This document shows, one piece after another, positions 7,337 through 15,420 of a stretch of DNA of 61,128 nucleotides. Made by a program: the position numbers and the translations under genes. The number at the start of each line of letters is the position of its first letter. Positions within the stretch are counted from its first letter, which is position 1. This DNA is from Enteractinococcus helveticum (GTDB lineage Bacteria > Actinomycetota > Actinomycetes > Actinomycetales > Micrococcaceae), in assembly GCF_020742345.1 (NCBI RefSeq), contig NZ_DYXC01000153.1, positions 1 to 61,128 on the forward strand. The letters are read 5' to 3'. The notes under the pieces were generated by a model. It worked only from the letters and a program-made list of their open reading frames with translations, ran no database searches and was not told where the DNA came from.

Positions 7337-8641
7337 ATGACTGCAAATTTCCCTTCCATCAATCAATCTGACCGCAAGGTTCCAATTAATCTACGACAGT
7401 CGGGTCCCACCCCGGTTGAAATGTTGATTGACACCCGGGTGAGAAAATCCCCCTACTGGCACCTGTCTATGGAGGCAGGTTGTTGGCGTGCATCAATCTA
7501 TAACCGCATGTATCACCCTCGCGGCTATGTCCGTCCCGATGATGGCGGAATGATGGTGGAATATGATGCGCTGGTTAACCACGTAACCCTCTGGAATGTT
7601 GCCGTTGAGCGTCAGATCCAGGTCAAGGGCTCCGATGCTGAAGCTTTCGTCAATTTTGTTATCACCCGAGACGCCACCAAGATTCCTGTGATGCGAGCAC
7701 GGTATGTGATTCTGTGCAATGAACGCGGCGGGATTCTCAATGATCCGGTGCTGTTGCGTGTGGCAGAAGACGAATTCTGGTTCTCCATTTCCGATTCCGA
7801 CCTTGAGCTGTGGTTGCAAGGCGTCAACGTTGGTCGACGATTCGACGTGGACATCCAAGAAATTGACGTATCCCCTGTGCAAATCCAAGGGCCCAAATCG
7901 GTGGATCTGATGGTCGATCTGTTCGGTGATCAAGTCGCAAAGTTACCGCCCTACGGATTGATGACAGGTGATGTTTCCGGCCATGAGGTGATCATCTCAC
8001 AAACCGGTTTCTCAGGGGAGAAAGGCTATGAGATCTACCTCTACGATGCTTCTCAGCACGCTGAAGTGCTCTGGAACGCCGTCCTCGAGGCCGGTGAAAA
8101 ACACCAGCTATCGGTGGTGGCTCCTGCGCACCACCGACGTATTGCAGCCGGTATTCTGTCGTGGGGGCAGGATATGGATCAAGAGGTCATTCCGTTCCAG
8201 GTGAACTTGTCATATCAAGTACCGCGCGAGAAGCAGGCCGACTATATCGGCAAGTCTGCCCTTGAAGCAGCTCGGGCTCAACTCGAAGCCGGTCGTTACC
8301 CATTTACGCATCAGTTGGTCGGCCTGATCATGGGTGGCGCACCGATTGATGATTATGCGCCAGATTTCTGGTTGATTTCCTCAAGGGCAGATAGCGCTCC
8401 GGTCGGCTACGTGACCTCACCGTGGTACTCACCCGAAATCGGGCAGAATATTGCGATGGCATATGTCCCGGTCGAACAATCAGCGCTCGGCACCGAACTG
8501 TGGGTTCACCTTCCCGAACAATACGCAGACGTACCTGGCAGCCCCGTGGCAGCACAGGTTGTTGAGATGCCGTTTAGGGAATCGGTCAATCCGAATCAGC
8601 GTGAGATTCTGCGCGGTAAGGGCATGGACGCTGCCATCTAA
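7337..8641 (+). CDS. GcvT-fold aminomethyltransferase family protein, DmdA-like demethylase
   Basis: A 434-residue tetrahydrofolate-dependent methyl/aminomethyl-transferase. It lacks the compact length of GcvT (about 365) and resembles the DMSP demethylase/O-demethylase branch: YNRMYHPRGY, VTLWNVAVERQIQVKG, GGILNDPVLLRVAEDEFWFS and SDSDLELWLQG all echo DmdA wording, with the conserved Asp at residue 136 in ILNDP. The C-terminal part (RAGILSWGQDMDQEVIPFQ, then VGYVTSPWYSP) is the GCV_T_C region. Such enzymes pass a methyl group from an S-, N- or O-methyl substrate to tetrahydrofolate. The start is fixed by AGGGGAGG 7 nt before ATG; a longer frame to 7220 covers the operator region. The true substrate is unknown. 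Confidence 0.78.
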   Translation: MTANFPSINQSDRKVPINLRQSGPTPVEMLIDTRVRKSPYWHLSMEAGCWRASIYNRMYHPRGYVRPDDGGMMVEYDALVNHVTLWNVAVERQIQVKGSDAEAFVNFVITRDATKIPVMRARYVILCNERGGILNDPVLLRVAEDEFWFSISDSDLELWLQGVNVGRRFDVDIQEIDVSPVQIQGPKSVDLMVDLFGDQVAKLPPYGLMTGDVSGHEVIISQTGFSGEKGYEIYLYDASQHAEVLWNAVLEAGEKHQLSVVAPAHHRRIAAGILSWGQDMDQEVIPFQVNLSYQVPREKQADYIGKSALEAARAQLEAGRYPFTHQLVGLIMGGAPIDDYAPDFWLISSRADSAPVGYVTSPWYSPEIGQNIAMAYVPVEQSALGTELWVHLPEQYADVPGSPVAAQVVEMPFRESVNPNQREILRGKGMDAAI

Positions 8642-8658
8642 TAAGTCCTAGACATACT

Positions 8659-8688
8659 GTGGGACTCCATTTGGTAATGGAGTCCCAC
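8659..8688 (+). terminator. terminator after the demethylase-like gene
   Basis: GTGGGACTCCAT pairs perfectly with ATGGAGTCCCAC around a 6-nt loop, 18 nt after the stop. It could also act on the leftward gene that ends at 8709, as the tail on that side is short. Confidence 0.75.
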
Positions 8689-8708
8689 GGCTTCGTTGAA
8701 GTGGTTGA

Positions 8709-10331
8709 TTAGCCGTTATATCGCTGTGGCGTGAAATCTAGGACATTATGGCGGGAGCGAGCAGACGGAAGACTGGCACGGTTGTTCCCTTCGACAATCT
8801 GATCTATAAACTCGGAGATCCATGGCGGCAGAGGTTGCCAGCCCGTGAAGTATTTTTCTCGGTTGGAGACTTTTTCTGCGTGACTATAAGTACTTCGCAA
8901 GGCTTGGGCGATTTCTTTTTCGCAAGCTTTGGGAAAGAGCCTGGCTCGCATCTCACCGTTGGTAACGGTCCGTTCAATGATCGGCAAGATCCGCCAGTGT
9001 TTAAACGCCGCCGACGCCGCATACGCGCCACCACCGCCGTATTCACGTGCTGACGCATTGACAAGCCAGGCGTAGAGGAAATCAAACTGGCACAATGAAT
9101 TCAATAACACATCGGTCTTGCGTGTCTTATTATTATGCAATCCGAAGTCGTGCAGCACATCGGGACGCACCAAGGGATAGGTCCAGGCCCAGGACAACCC
9201 TTCTGAGATCATGGCACCATTGTCATCGGCGTCCTGGTCAGTGGCATCGGCGATACGTGAGGTAAAGGGGTACTGATCGTGAGCGGAAGCTTCGATCTGC
9301 CCGTACCGAATCCAAGAGCTATAGCGCGGATGCGCAGGCGTGCGCTGAAATGGTCGCAGAACCAACTCGGGTATCAGCTGCCAACAGCCTAACCGCACCG
9401 CAGCTGCTCCAAATAAATAAGCGGCCACAATCGTGGCCGCTACAGCACTGGGGAATTTGGCAATGGAAGTGAACGCATCGTACAGGGTGTCGATGGTCTT
9501 GATGGCTAAATCATAGTCATCGGCAAGCATTGCTTCACACCCGACCCCAACGAGTCGTACCAACGGCTTGACCTGATCTTCGGCCGACACGATCTCTTCT
9601 CTGGTATTTTGCAGAAAAATTTTCAGCTCTGCCCGATTGCCCTGGCGAATATTAGCCCGAATCGCACCGGAGACCGTATCGTCTGCCAAAAACGGTTCCA
9701 GTGGCACATTGATCTTGCCCCCGGGTCCGATAGCTTCGACGAGTTTCGACATCAAGGAGTTGACGTCGCTGGTGGCTTCTTCTTTGATCTGATGGTCGTG
9801 TTTGGCAAGTACCGATGGCCAATCGCGATAACGCACCGGCGCGTTGCCGGCGCCGTCACGAATAAAAATTTCACCGGGCCGAAAGAGGGTTTTCGTTTTC
9901 ATTCTGCCCTTGCCATTGGGCGAATTGTACTGGCCAACTCGCATCATAGGCACCGGTAATCCGGAGCGGGTAGAAAAGATAGCTATAACGACGACGTCGC
10001 TGCCGTTGACCCGATGAATCTGTGAGACGACTTCAATATCGGCCTCAATATATTTACCGATTTTGTCGCGCAGTGTCGCACCGTCGTACATCTGCGGGTT
10101 TTTGATTCGCCACGGCGTATCTGGCAGGGTACCTTCGTCAGTGATGCCGATCAACATGTATCCACCCGGCGGGCGATTGGCCATGGCGACGGCATCTTTG
10201 ACGAAACTCAGTTCGTGTTTACGATCGCGCAGGTCGAGCTCAACTTTAAACTCTAGCTGCGTCTGCTCGCCAAGTCGTAGAAGTTCCTGAAGTTTTTCCT
10301 CGTCCGTTCTGCCGTCCCATACCACTGCCAT
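8709..10331 (-). CDS. AlbA_2 (Schlafen-type) domain protein
   Basis: A 540-residue protein. Residues about 12-150 form an AlbA_2/Schlafen-AlbA-like domain: LRLGEQTQLEFKVELDLRD with the E-F-K motif, FVKDAVAMANRPPGGYMLIG, then DVVVIAIF and PGEIFIRDG. This domain occurs in putative ATP-dependent helicases or regulators, in tRNA nucleases of the Schlafen group and in several phage-defence proteins. The remaining 390 residues are mostly helical and match nothing I know; there is no Walker motif or HTH that I can see. ATG 10331 is preferred to TTG 10343. It stands alone between convergent and divergent neighbours, so no operon partner helps. Confidence 0.72.
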   Translation of the reverse strand: MAVVWDGRTDEEKLQELLRLGEQTQLEFKVELDLRDRKHELSFVKDAVAMANRPPGGYMLIGITDEGTLPDTPWRIKNPQMYDGATLRDKIGKYIEADIEVVSQIHRVNGSDVVVIAIFSTRSGLPVPMMRVGQYNSPNGKGRMKTKTLFRPGEIFIRDGAGNAPVRYRDWPSVLAKHDHQIKEEATSDVNSLMSKLVEAIGPGGKINVPLEPFLADDTVSGAIRANIRQGNRAELKIFLQNTREEIVSAEDQVKPLVRLVGVGCEAMLADDYDLAIKTIDTLYDAFTSIAKFPSAVAATIVAAYLFGAAAVRLGCWQLIPELVLRPFQRTPAHPRYSSWIRYGQIEASAHDQYPFTSRIADATDQDADDNGAMISEGLSWAWTYPLVRPDVLHDFGLHNNKTRKTDVLLNSLCQFDFLYAWLVNASAREYGGGGAYAASAAFKHWRILPIIERTVTNGEMRARLFPKACEKEIAQALRSTYSHAEKVSNREKYFTGWQPLPPWISEFIDQIVEGNNRASLPSARSRHNVLDFTPQRYNG

Positions 10332-10676
10332 AGGTGATCCCAATCGTGAGAAATAGCCGGAGCCGCCGAGCGATCCATAGGCAGGACCGCATAAACTCGG
10401 TGGAGCCTTCTGACACTACGGTAGCGCAGGTTTAGGCCAAAACGACAGAGTAAGGGACGATATCTTAGGCTTTTAGCATCGCGGAAATCTCACGGTTGGT
10501 TGTCATTCAACTCGAATTTTCTTATCGGAAAAAATTCTCTTGTGCTGCCTGAACGCGCACTGCTTGCCAACAAGTCCTGGGCACCAGCGACGTCGTCACG
10601 GTCGCTTTTGTCCGTCAGAATACGCTGCGACTGATCCTGGCAGTGATACGGTGATCAACGAATGTAAGGAATGACT
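10332..10676. other. divergent intergenic region
   Basis: A 345-nt gap between the leftward AlbA_2 gene and the rightward Ltp-repeat gene, expected to hold both promoters. The centre (10515-10540) is AT-rich (TTTTCTTATCGGAAAAAATT). I see no open frame of interest, no tRNA and no clear operator. AAGGA at 10666-10670 is the ribosome binding site of the next gene. Confidence 0.5.
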
Positions 10677-11513
10677 ATGGCACCCCATCATACCTCGGAA
10701 GACAACTTTGAACACTGGACAAGCCCAGCTGGTCAGCACATAAACCAGTCCCAATACTGGCAGGGGCAGGCTGGCCTATACTACGATCCGAATAACCCGG
10801 CGGCTTGGCACCAGGCCAGCCACATGCCAAGCGGGCGTTCACCTCGTAGACCCGTTTATCAACAGTGGTGGTTTATTACGGTTCTGGTGGTGTTGGTTCT
10901 GGGTGGGGTTGCCATTGCGTTAACTGTGACTTTCGGTCAGGCTTCCAATGACGACGTCGCGCAGCACCCCGGGGTGGATGAACCTGTAGCACCCCTGGCT
11001 CCAGAAGAATCCCTCAACCCAGACGATTTGCGGGTTGAACGCTCTGACGACGGCCAATTCGTGTTACCAGACGGTGGCACCGAAGAACAGGCAGTTGCGA
11101 CGGTTCAAGAACGCATCGACGCCGGATACTCGTATTATGGGCCCACGGATTTCATTGATCTATTGCGCTATGAAGGCTATCAAAACGAAGCCATCGAATA
11201 TGCGCTAAATACCGTGGACATCGACTGGAATGAACAAGCGCTGGGGGCCGCTCAGGGTATGAGTGACAGTGAATATAGCGGTTACTCGGCCCAAGAGATT
11301 CAAGAGTCGCTCAGCAGGTCGGGCTTTATTCATGATGAGGTTCAGTATGCACTGGACAACATCGATATTGATTACAATGCCCAGGCGCTGCAAGCCTTGG
11401 AATCATATACCGAAAATTTCGCTGACTACTCTGAAGTCGAGCTGCGTCAGTATCTGGAATATGCTGGGTTCCAGGACTCGGAAATTGATCACGCCTTGGA
11501 CAATATTGACTAG
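10677..11513 (+). CDS. single-pass membrane protein with three Ltp-family repeats
   Basis: A 278-residue protein: polar N-terminal 60 residues rich in Gln, His and Pro, a membrane segment at 64-86 (WWFITVLVVLVLGGVAIAL), an acidic linker, then three repeats of about 47 residues at 137-183, 184-232 and 233-278. Each repeat follows the Ltp (PF07553) pattern: Q-A-x(10)-Y-S-x(6)-L-x-x-x-G-(F/Y)-x(5)-A-(I/V)-D-x-D-(W/Y)-N. The domain is named after a streptococcal phage lipoprotein that blocks DNA injection by other phages, but occurs in many Gram-positive surface proteins. This one has no lipobox. AAGGA is 6 nt before ATG 10677 but abuts ATG 10671, so 10677 is chosen. Confidence 0.78.
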   Translation: MAPHHTSEDNFEHWTSPAGQHINQSQYWQGQAGLYYDPNNPAAWHQASHMPSGRSPRRPVYQQWWFITVLVVLVLGGVAIALTVTFGQASNDDVAQHPGVDEPVAPLAPEESLNPDDLRVERSDDGQFVLPDGGTEEQAVATVQERIDAGYSYYGPTDFIDLLRYEGYQNEAIEYALNTVDIDWNEQALGAAQGMSDSEYSGYSAQEIQESLSRSGFIHDEVQYALDNIDIDYNAQALQALESYTENFADYSEVELRQYLEYAGFQDSEIDHALDNID

Positions 11514-11686
11514 TCACATCCCAGGAATCTCCTAGCCGTTTCACGGTTTGGAGCACTACCAAAAGTATGGGATTCTAATACTGTCAATGCGTGTTGGGAT
11601 CCTTGGTTCCGTTGATCAAACGGGCCACGATCCAAGAGCCCCGGGAGGAACTGACCCCGGGACTTTTCCTTGGAGGGAGGGCGGCT

Positions 11687-13510
11687 GTGGCCAACGAGCA
11701 GCATGATGTATCTAGGGCTGAAGAGCAACTGGAACCTCAGACTGGTCAAGAGTCGGTGGATGAACCCAACAACCCGCAGGAGCCACCCGCCGAGGTGAGT
11801 AGCATGCCGGTGATCCGTCCGGCGGTGACCCTGCCAAACCCAGATGTGGAAGCACGCCAGATGGCTCCGCAGGTTACTGAACCTGAGACGGCGCCGACAG
11901 AGCCGGTTCCGACCTCGGTGCTTGCGGCCAGCGATGATACCGAGACGGTTGCGCCGTTACGGGAGCCACCCAAACCGGAGCAAGAAGCAGCCTACGTTCA
12001 GGAGAAAACTGCCCCGCATACCCGAAAGTTCCCGGCGCTGACAACGTGGCGCCAAGCGTTCCAGGGGCTTACGGATCGTACCAAAGCCAAAAGTGCTGAC
12101 CCCGATGCGGATCGGGCAAGTTTTACTGAAGAATATGCGCCCTATACTGAAGCGCTGCCCACTCAGGCTCTCCGCTTAGTTGACCGGCTGCAGGATTCGC
12201 CCTATCAACTCACCGGGGACCGCTATAAGGCTGTTGCAGAGGCTAAGGAAGCCCATAACACGATGCTACTTGCCCTCAAGCTGGGGGAGACGATGTTTCG
12301 TTTTGGCGCCGGTGCGTTGGAAGTTGAAACTTCGATCATTGTGGTGACTCAGGCCTATGGGGTATTCGACGCTGAAGTTGATATCACCAACCAGTCCATT
12401 TCGCTGAACTTTGCACCGGTTGGTGAGCCACCTGCGACCTACCAGCGGGTGGTCCGCACCTGGGGGTCCGACTATGCAGGCCTGGCAGATCTACACCAGC
12501 TGGTGACCGAAATTGCTGCCGGAGCGGTTGAGCGCGATGATGCACATGCTCGACTTGCCGCCATTCGACAGCGTAAGAAAACCTTCCCCACCTGGGTGTC
12601 GTTTCTTGCCAATGGTGTGTGGGCCTCCTCCTTCGTTATTTTCATCGGGGGCTCGTGGTTCTCGGCACTATTGACCTTGGGCGTCACCGCGCTGATCATG
12701 GCAACGGTGTATCTGATGGGGCGATTGCGTGCCTCAGATGTTTTTGCAACCATGGCCGGTGGGCTCGTGGCCACACTCATCGCCTTTGGGCTGTATTGGT
12801 CCGAAGTGTTTCGTGATCCAGCACTAATGATCGCCGCTGCGCTGATAACCCTGGTGCCGTCGTTACGCATCGTGTCGGCAGTCCAAGACGGTATTAACGG
12901 CTTCCCGGTGACCTCAGCCGGACGTATGGTGTCCTCGGCATTAGTGTACGTGGGGCTGGTAGCCGGCATTACGGTAGGCATCGTGGCCTTCAGTATGCTG
13001 GGCGCCCCCGAAATCGATATCACCGCCATGCCCTCGCGCCAATATCCGTATTGGCTCATCACCGTGATCGTGGCCATTGCCGCGATGGCAATGTCCATGG
13101 CAGAACAAACTCGGATGCGACTCATTTTGCCCACCGGACTCGTTTCGGCAGTGGGCTACCTGGTATATGTCGGCGCCGTAGAACTTGGGTTAGGCCCTAG
13201 CATCGCACCGGCGGTTGCCGCCGTCGTCGTGGGATTCTGCGCTCGCATTGTGGCCCTGAGTCTGGGGGCGCCCCAGCTGGTGGTCGCGGTTCCGGCCAGC
13301 ATTTTCTTACTCCCCGGGCTCATGATTTTCCGGGCGGTGTATGAAATCGGGACCAACGTGGAAATGATGTCCGGCGGGGTGATGGCGTTATTACAGGCCT
13401 CGGTCATTATTATGGCCATGGCGTCGGGGCTGGTGTTAGGTGATTCCCTGGCGCGACCGTTGACTTCCGGTCTAAAATCCAACGAACGACGTCGTTCGGG
13501 GCACCGCTAA
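11687..13510 (+). CDS. threonine/serine exporter family protein (ThrE)
   Basis: A 607-residue inner-membrane exporter. Residues 1-150 are a polar, acidic cytoplasmic region with many Pro and Glu. The ThrE domain follows (LKLGETMFRFGAGALEVETS, then FPTWVSFLANGVWASSFVIF), with about ten membrane segments to the C-terminus, matching the fused DUF1212/DUF3815 layout of Corynebacterium ThrE. It should export threonine and serine by proton exchange. GTG 11687 has a strong ribosome binding site (GGAGGGAGG); the open frame back to 11591 has none. No amino-acid biosynthesis gene is adjacent. Confidence 0.88.
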   Translation: MANEQHDVSRAEEQLEPQTGQESVDEPNNPQEPPAEVSSMPVIRPAVTLPNPDVEARQMAPQVTEPETAPTEPVPTSVLAASDDTETVAPLREPPKPEQEAAYVQEKTAPHTRKFPALTTWRQAFQGLTDRTKAKSADPDADRASFTEEYAPYTEALPTQALRLVDRLQDSPYQLTGDRYKAVAEAKEAHNTMLLALKLGETMFRFGAGALEVETSIIVVTQAYGVFDAEVDITNQSISLNFAPVGEPPATYQRVVRTWGSDYAGLADLHQLVTEIAAGAVERDDAHARLAAIRQRKKTFPTWVSFLANGVWASSFVIFIGGSWFSALLTLGVTALIMATVYLMGRLRASDVFATMAGGLVATLIAFGLYWSEVFRDPALMIAAALITLVPSLRIVSAVQDGINGFPVTSAGRMVSSALVYVGLVAGITVGIVAFSMLGAPEIDITAMPSRQYPYWLITVIVAIAAMAMSMAEQTRMRLILPTGLVSAVGYLVYVGAVELGLGPSIAPAVAAVVVGFCARIVALSLGAPQLVVAVPASIFLLPGLMIFRAVYEIGTNVEMMSGGVMALLQASVIIMAMASGLVLGDSLARPLTSGLKSNERRRSGHR

Positions 13511-13524
13511 CGTCGACAAACCGG

Positions 13525-14238
13525 TTAGAATTGCTCGGATTGTGCGGACTGCCGGTGTGAATTGGCGGCCCAATCAATGGGTTCGATGCCGTGGGCGACC
13601 AAGAAGTGGTTGGTTTTGGAAAACGGTTTGGAACCGAAGAATCCCCGGCGGGCGGAGAGTGGCGAAGGGTGGGCCGCGGTGAGGACCAGTGTGTCGTCGG
13701 CGGTGAAACGCGGGGCCAGAGTTCTGGCCTGGCCGCCCCATAGGATCACCACGAGAGGAGTGCCACGGCAGGCTAGTCCATCAATAACCGCATCGGTGAT
13801 GGTCTCCCAACCAAGGTTTCTATGCGAGCCAGCGGCATGTGCCGTGACTGTTAGGACGCGGTTGAGTAGAAACACGCCTTGTGCTTCCCAACCCGATAGA
13901 TCACCTGTGTCGGCCGGAGCGATGCCAAGATCGTCTTGGAGCTCTTTATAAATGTTGACCAGAGACCGCGCCAGTGGGCGAACATGAGGATCAAGCGCGA
14001 AACTCAGCCCGACCGCATGGCCCGGGGTGGGGTAGGGATCCTGACCGACAATCAGTACTTTGATTTGGTCAACGGGCATACTAAATACCCGCAAGACGTT
14101 GTCGGCAGCGGGCTCGATATGTTCGCCGGCGTCGCGGCGCGAGGCAATGTGCTCCATGAGCGTGTGCAATGTGTTGGATACCGGTTCCAGGATGGAATAC
14201 CACGATGCGTGGATTTCAGGCCAGGCAGAAAAGGTCAT
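13525..14238 (-). CDS. ung: uracil-DNA glycosylase, family 1
   Basis: A 237-residue enzyme that removes uracil from DNA to start base-excision repair. The water-activating motif is GQDPYPTPGHAVGLSFA, then GVFLLNRVLTV, VVILWGGQA and the C-terminal HPSPLSARRGFFGSKPFS, in the usual order and length. ATG 14238 is preceded by TAGGCT with a 6-nt gap and no ribosome binding site, so the mRNA is probably leaderless. An 11-bp palindrome (GTTAGCCTAAC) overlaps that promoter. It is convergent with thrE and divergent from the DUF3263 gene. Confidence 0.95.
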   Translation of the reverse strand: MTFSAWPEIHASWYSILEPVSNTLHTLMEHIASRRDAGEHIEPAADNVLRVFSMPVDQIKVLIVGQDPYPTPGHAVGLSFALDPHVRPLARSLVNIYKELQDDLGIAPADTGDLSGWEAQGVFLLNRVLTVTAHAAGSHRNLGWETITDAVIDGLACRGTPLVVILWGGQARTLAPRFTADDTLVLTAAHPSPLSARRGFFGSKPFSKTNHFLVAHGIEPIDWAANSHRQSAQSEQF

Positions 14239-14241
14239 GCG

Positions 14242-14252
14242 GTTAGCCTAAC
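14242..14252. promoter_or_regulatory. palindrome overlapping the ung promoter, IdeR-box-like
   Basis: GTTAGCCTAAC is a perfect odd palindrome covering the ung -10 hexamer (TAGGCT on the minus strand, 14245-14250). Compared with the 19-bp IdeR/DtxR consensus (TTAGGTTAGSCTAACCTAA), the surrounding bases give 14 matches by hand count. An IdeR-like gene lies at 24820. The function in front of a repair gene is unclear and the match may be chance. Confidence 0.35.
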
Positions 14253-14275
14253 GAATCTGACGGCATGCGGTAGTT

Positions 14276-14281
14276 TAGACT
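14276..14281 (+). promoter_or_regulatory. -10 element TAGACT for the DUF3263 operon
   Basis: TAGACT lies 7 nt before ATG 14289 and 31 nt before ATG 14313. Transcription from about 14288 would give a 25-nt leader carrying GAGAGGGG for the preferred start at 14313. Confidence 0.45.
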
Positions 14282-14312
14282 GGTGGCGATGAATGGATCT
14301 GAGAGGGGTAGC

Positions 14313-14552
14313 ATGGCTGGGTTGAGCGATATCGACCAGCAGATGCTGGAGTTTGAAAAACGCTCCTGGCATTACGCTGGTGCCAAAGATCGGGATATTT
14401 CCGATACATTTGGGATGACGCCGACCAGGTACTATCAGAAACTGGCGCGGCTGATCCTTACTGAACAGGCATATGCCCATGACCCAATGTTGGTCGAGCG
14501 CCTGTTGCAATCCCGTTCCACAATGCACCGTGCAGAAGGTATGGCATCTTGA
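14313..14552 (+). CDS. DUF3263 family small protein
   Basis: A 79-residue actinobacterial protein of the DUF3263 family, with LEFEKRSWHYAGAKDRDIS and FGMTPTRYYQKLARLI. The second segment looks like a helix-turn-helix, so DNA binding is plausible but unproven. ATG 14313 has GAGAGGGG 4 nt upstream and gives the N-terminus usual for the family; ATG 14289 would be a leaderless alternative. Its stop overlaps the TTG start of the LytR_C gene (TTGA), implying coupled translation. The pairing of DUF3263 and LytR_C genes is common in Actinobacteria. Confidence 0.85.
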   Translation: MAGLSDIDQQMLEFEKRSWHYAGAKDRDISDTFGMTPTRYYQKLARLILTEQAYAHDPMLVERLLQSRSTMHRAEGMAS

Positions 14553-15208
14553 GTCAGGACCTAAAACCTACATCGCAATACCCGCGTGACCGCTTCGACG
14601 ACGTCGAGTCATATACCACCCAACAGGGCGCGCACCGCAAAGAATTTTCCACACCCAGGGGTGCTGGCCAGCTCAACGCGATTATCCTGGCCGGCGGGGC
14701 AGCATTAGCTATCGGGGTCGGCGCGTACCTGTGGCTGGCGCCCAGCGACCCGTTGAACATGGCAGCACCGGAGCCCACCGAAACGGTTAGTGCGCCGGTC
14801 GACGAAGAAACGGTTGAACCGGAGGAGCCGACGGAGGAACCTGAAGAGCTCGTTGAGCCAGAACCGGTTGAAGAACCGGAGCCGGAAGAATCCGAAGCAT
14901 CACCGACGCCTGAACCCACCGAAGAAGAAACGAACGAGCCCGAAGACGAGGTTGATTACTCACTACCGATCTCGGTGTATAACGCTTCGAGTATCCAAGG
15001 TTACGCGGCATCGATTGCTCAAGAATTGGGCGGGGCCGGTTTTAACGTTCCGGTGGCAGATAACTGGACGGGCAATGTGCCGTCACAAACAACCGTGTAT
15101 TTCTCGTCTGACGAAGCCACCGCGGTAGCCGTAGCGGATGAGATTGGTGCCGTTGCCGTGTATGAACCCACGGTTGAAGGCGTGTTAGTTGTCTTAACAG
15201 CGAACTAA
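14549..15208 (+). CDS. LytR C-terminal domain protein, membrane-anchored
   Basis: A 219-residue single-pass protein. A membrane segment lies at about 44-65 (NAIILAGGAALAIGVGAYLWL), then a 65-residue Glu/Pro-rich linker, then a LytR_C domain (about 138-219: PISVYNASSIQGYAASIA, GFNVPVADNW). LytR_C domains occur in cell-wall proteins and often follow LytR-CpsA-Psr ligases; here the domain stands alone, so a role at the cell wall is inferred. The start is TTG, overlapping the previous stop by 3 nt, with AGAAGGT about 8 nt upstream. Confidence 0.8.
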   Translation: MSQDLKPTSQYPRDRFDDVESYTTQQGAHRKEFSTPRGAGQLNAIILAGGAALAIGVGAYLWLAPSDPLNMAAPEPTETVSAPVDEETVEPEEPTEEPEELVEPEPVEEPEPEESEASPTPEPTEEETNEPEDEVDYSLPISVYNASSIQGYAASIAQELGGAGFNVPVADNWTGNVPSQTTVYFSSDEATAVAVADEIGAVAVYEPTVEGVLVVLTAN

Positions 15209-15222
15209 TAATTGACGTATTA

Positions 15223-15249
15223 CTTGCACTCAGGGGTTCCGAGTGCTAA
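15223..15249 (+). promoter_or_regulatory. CIRCE operator 1 (HrcA site)
   Basis: CTTGCACTC - 9 nt - GAGTGCTAA matches the CIRCE consensus (TTAGCACTC-N9-GAGTGCTAA) with two differences in the left arm. TTGCAC (15224-15229) and TAAAAA (15246-15251) are spaced 16 nt apart and could be the -35 and -10 of the groL promoter, so HrcA would block RNA polymerase directly. Confidence 0.85.
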
Positions 15250-15257
15250 AAATAGAT

Positions 15258-15284
15258 TTAGCACTCTCCGGGTGTGACTGCCAA
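15258..15284 (+). promoter_or_regulatory. CIRCE operator 2 (HrcA site)
   Basis: TTAGCACTC - 9 nt - GACTGCCAA has a perfect left arm and two mismatches in the right arm. It begins 8 nt after CIRCE 1, placing the second operator just downstream of the likely transcription start. hrcA itself is not in the window. Confidence 0.8.
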
Positions 15285-15420
15285 AGTCTGTCCGGAGAAT
15301 TACCTCACCATCAGCTGAAACTCTGTGCACCGCCACCCGGTTAGGTGTCAGGGTTTGCCGTCGCGGGCACTGTGGTGCAGGTGCGGAACACCTAATCGTC
15401 CCGAAAGGACCGTGCAATAC

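Noticed and set aside
11643..11662. CCCGGG repeat hairpin before thrE
   Set aside because: Two CCCGGG copies can pair and are followed by ACTTTTCC, but the stem is only 6 bp and each copy is self-complementary, so a terminator or attenuator is unproven.
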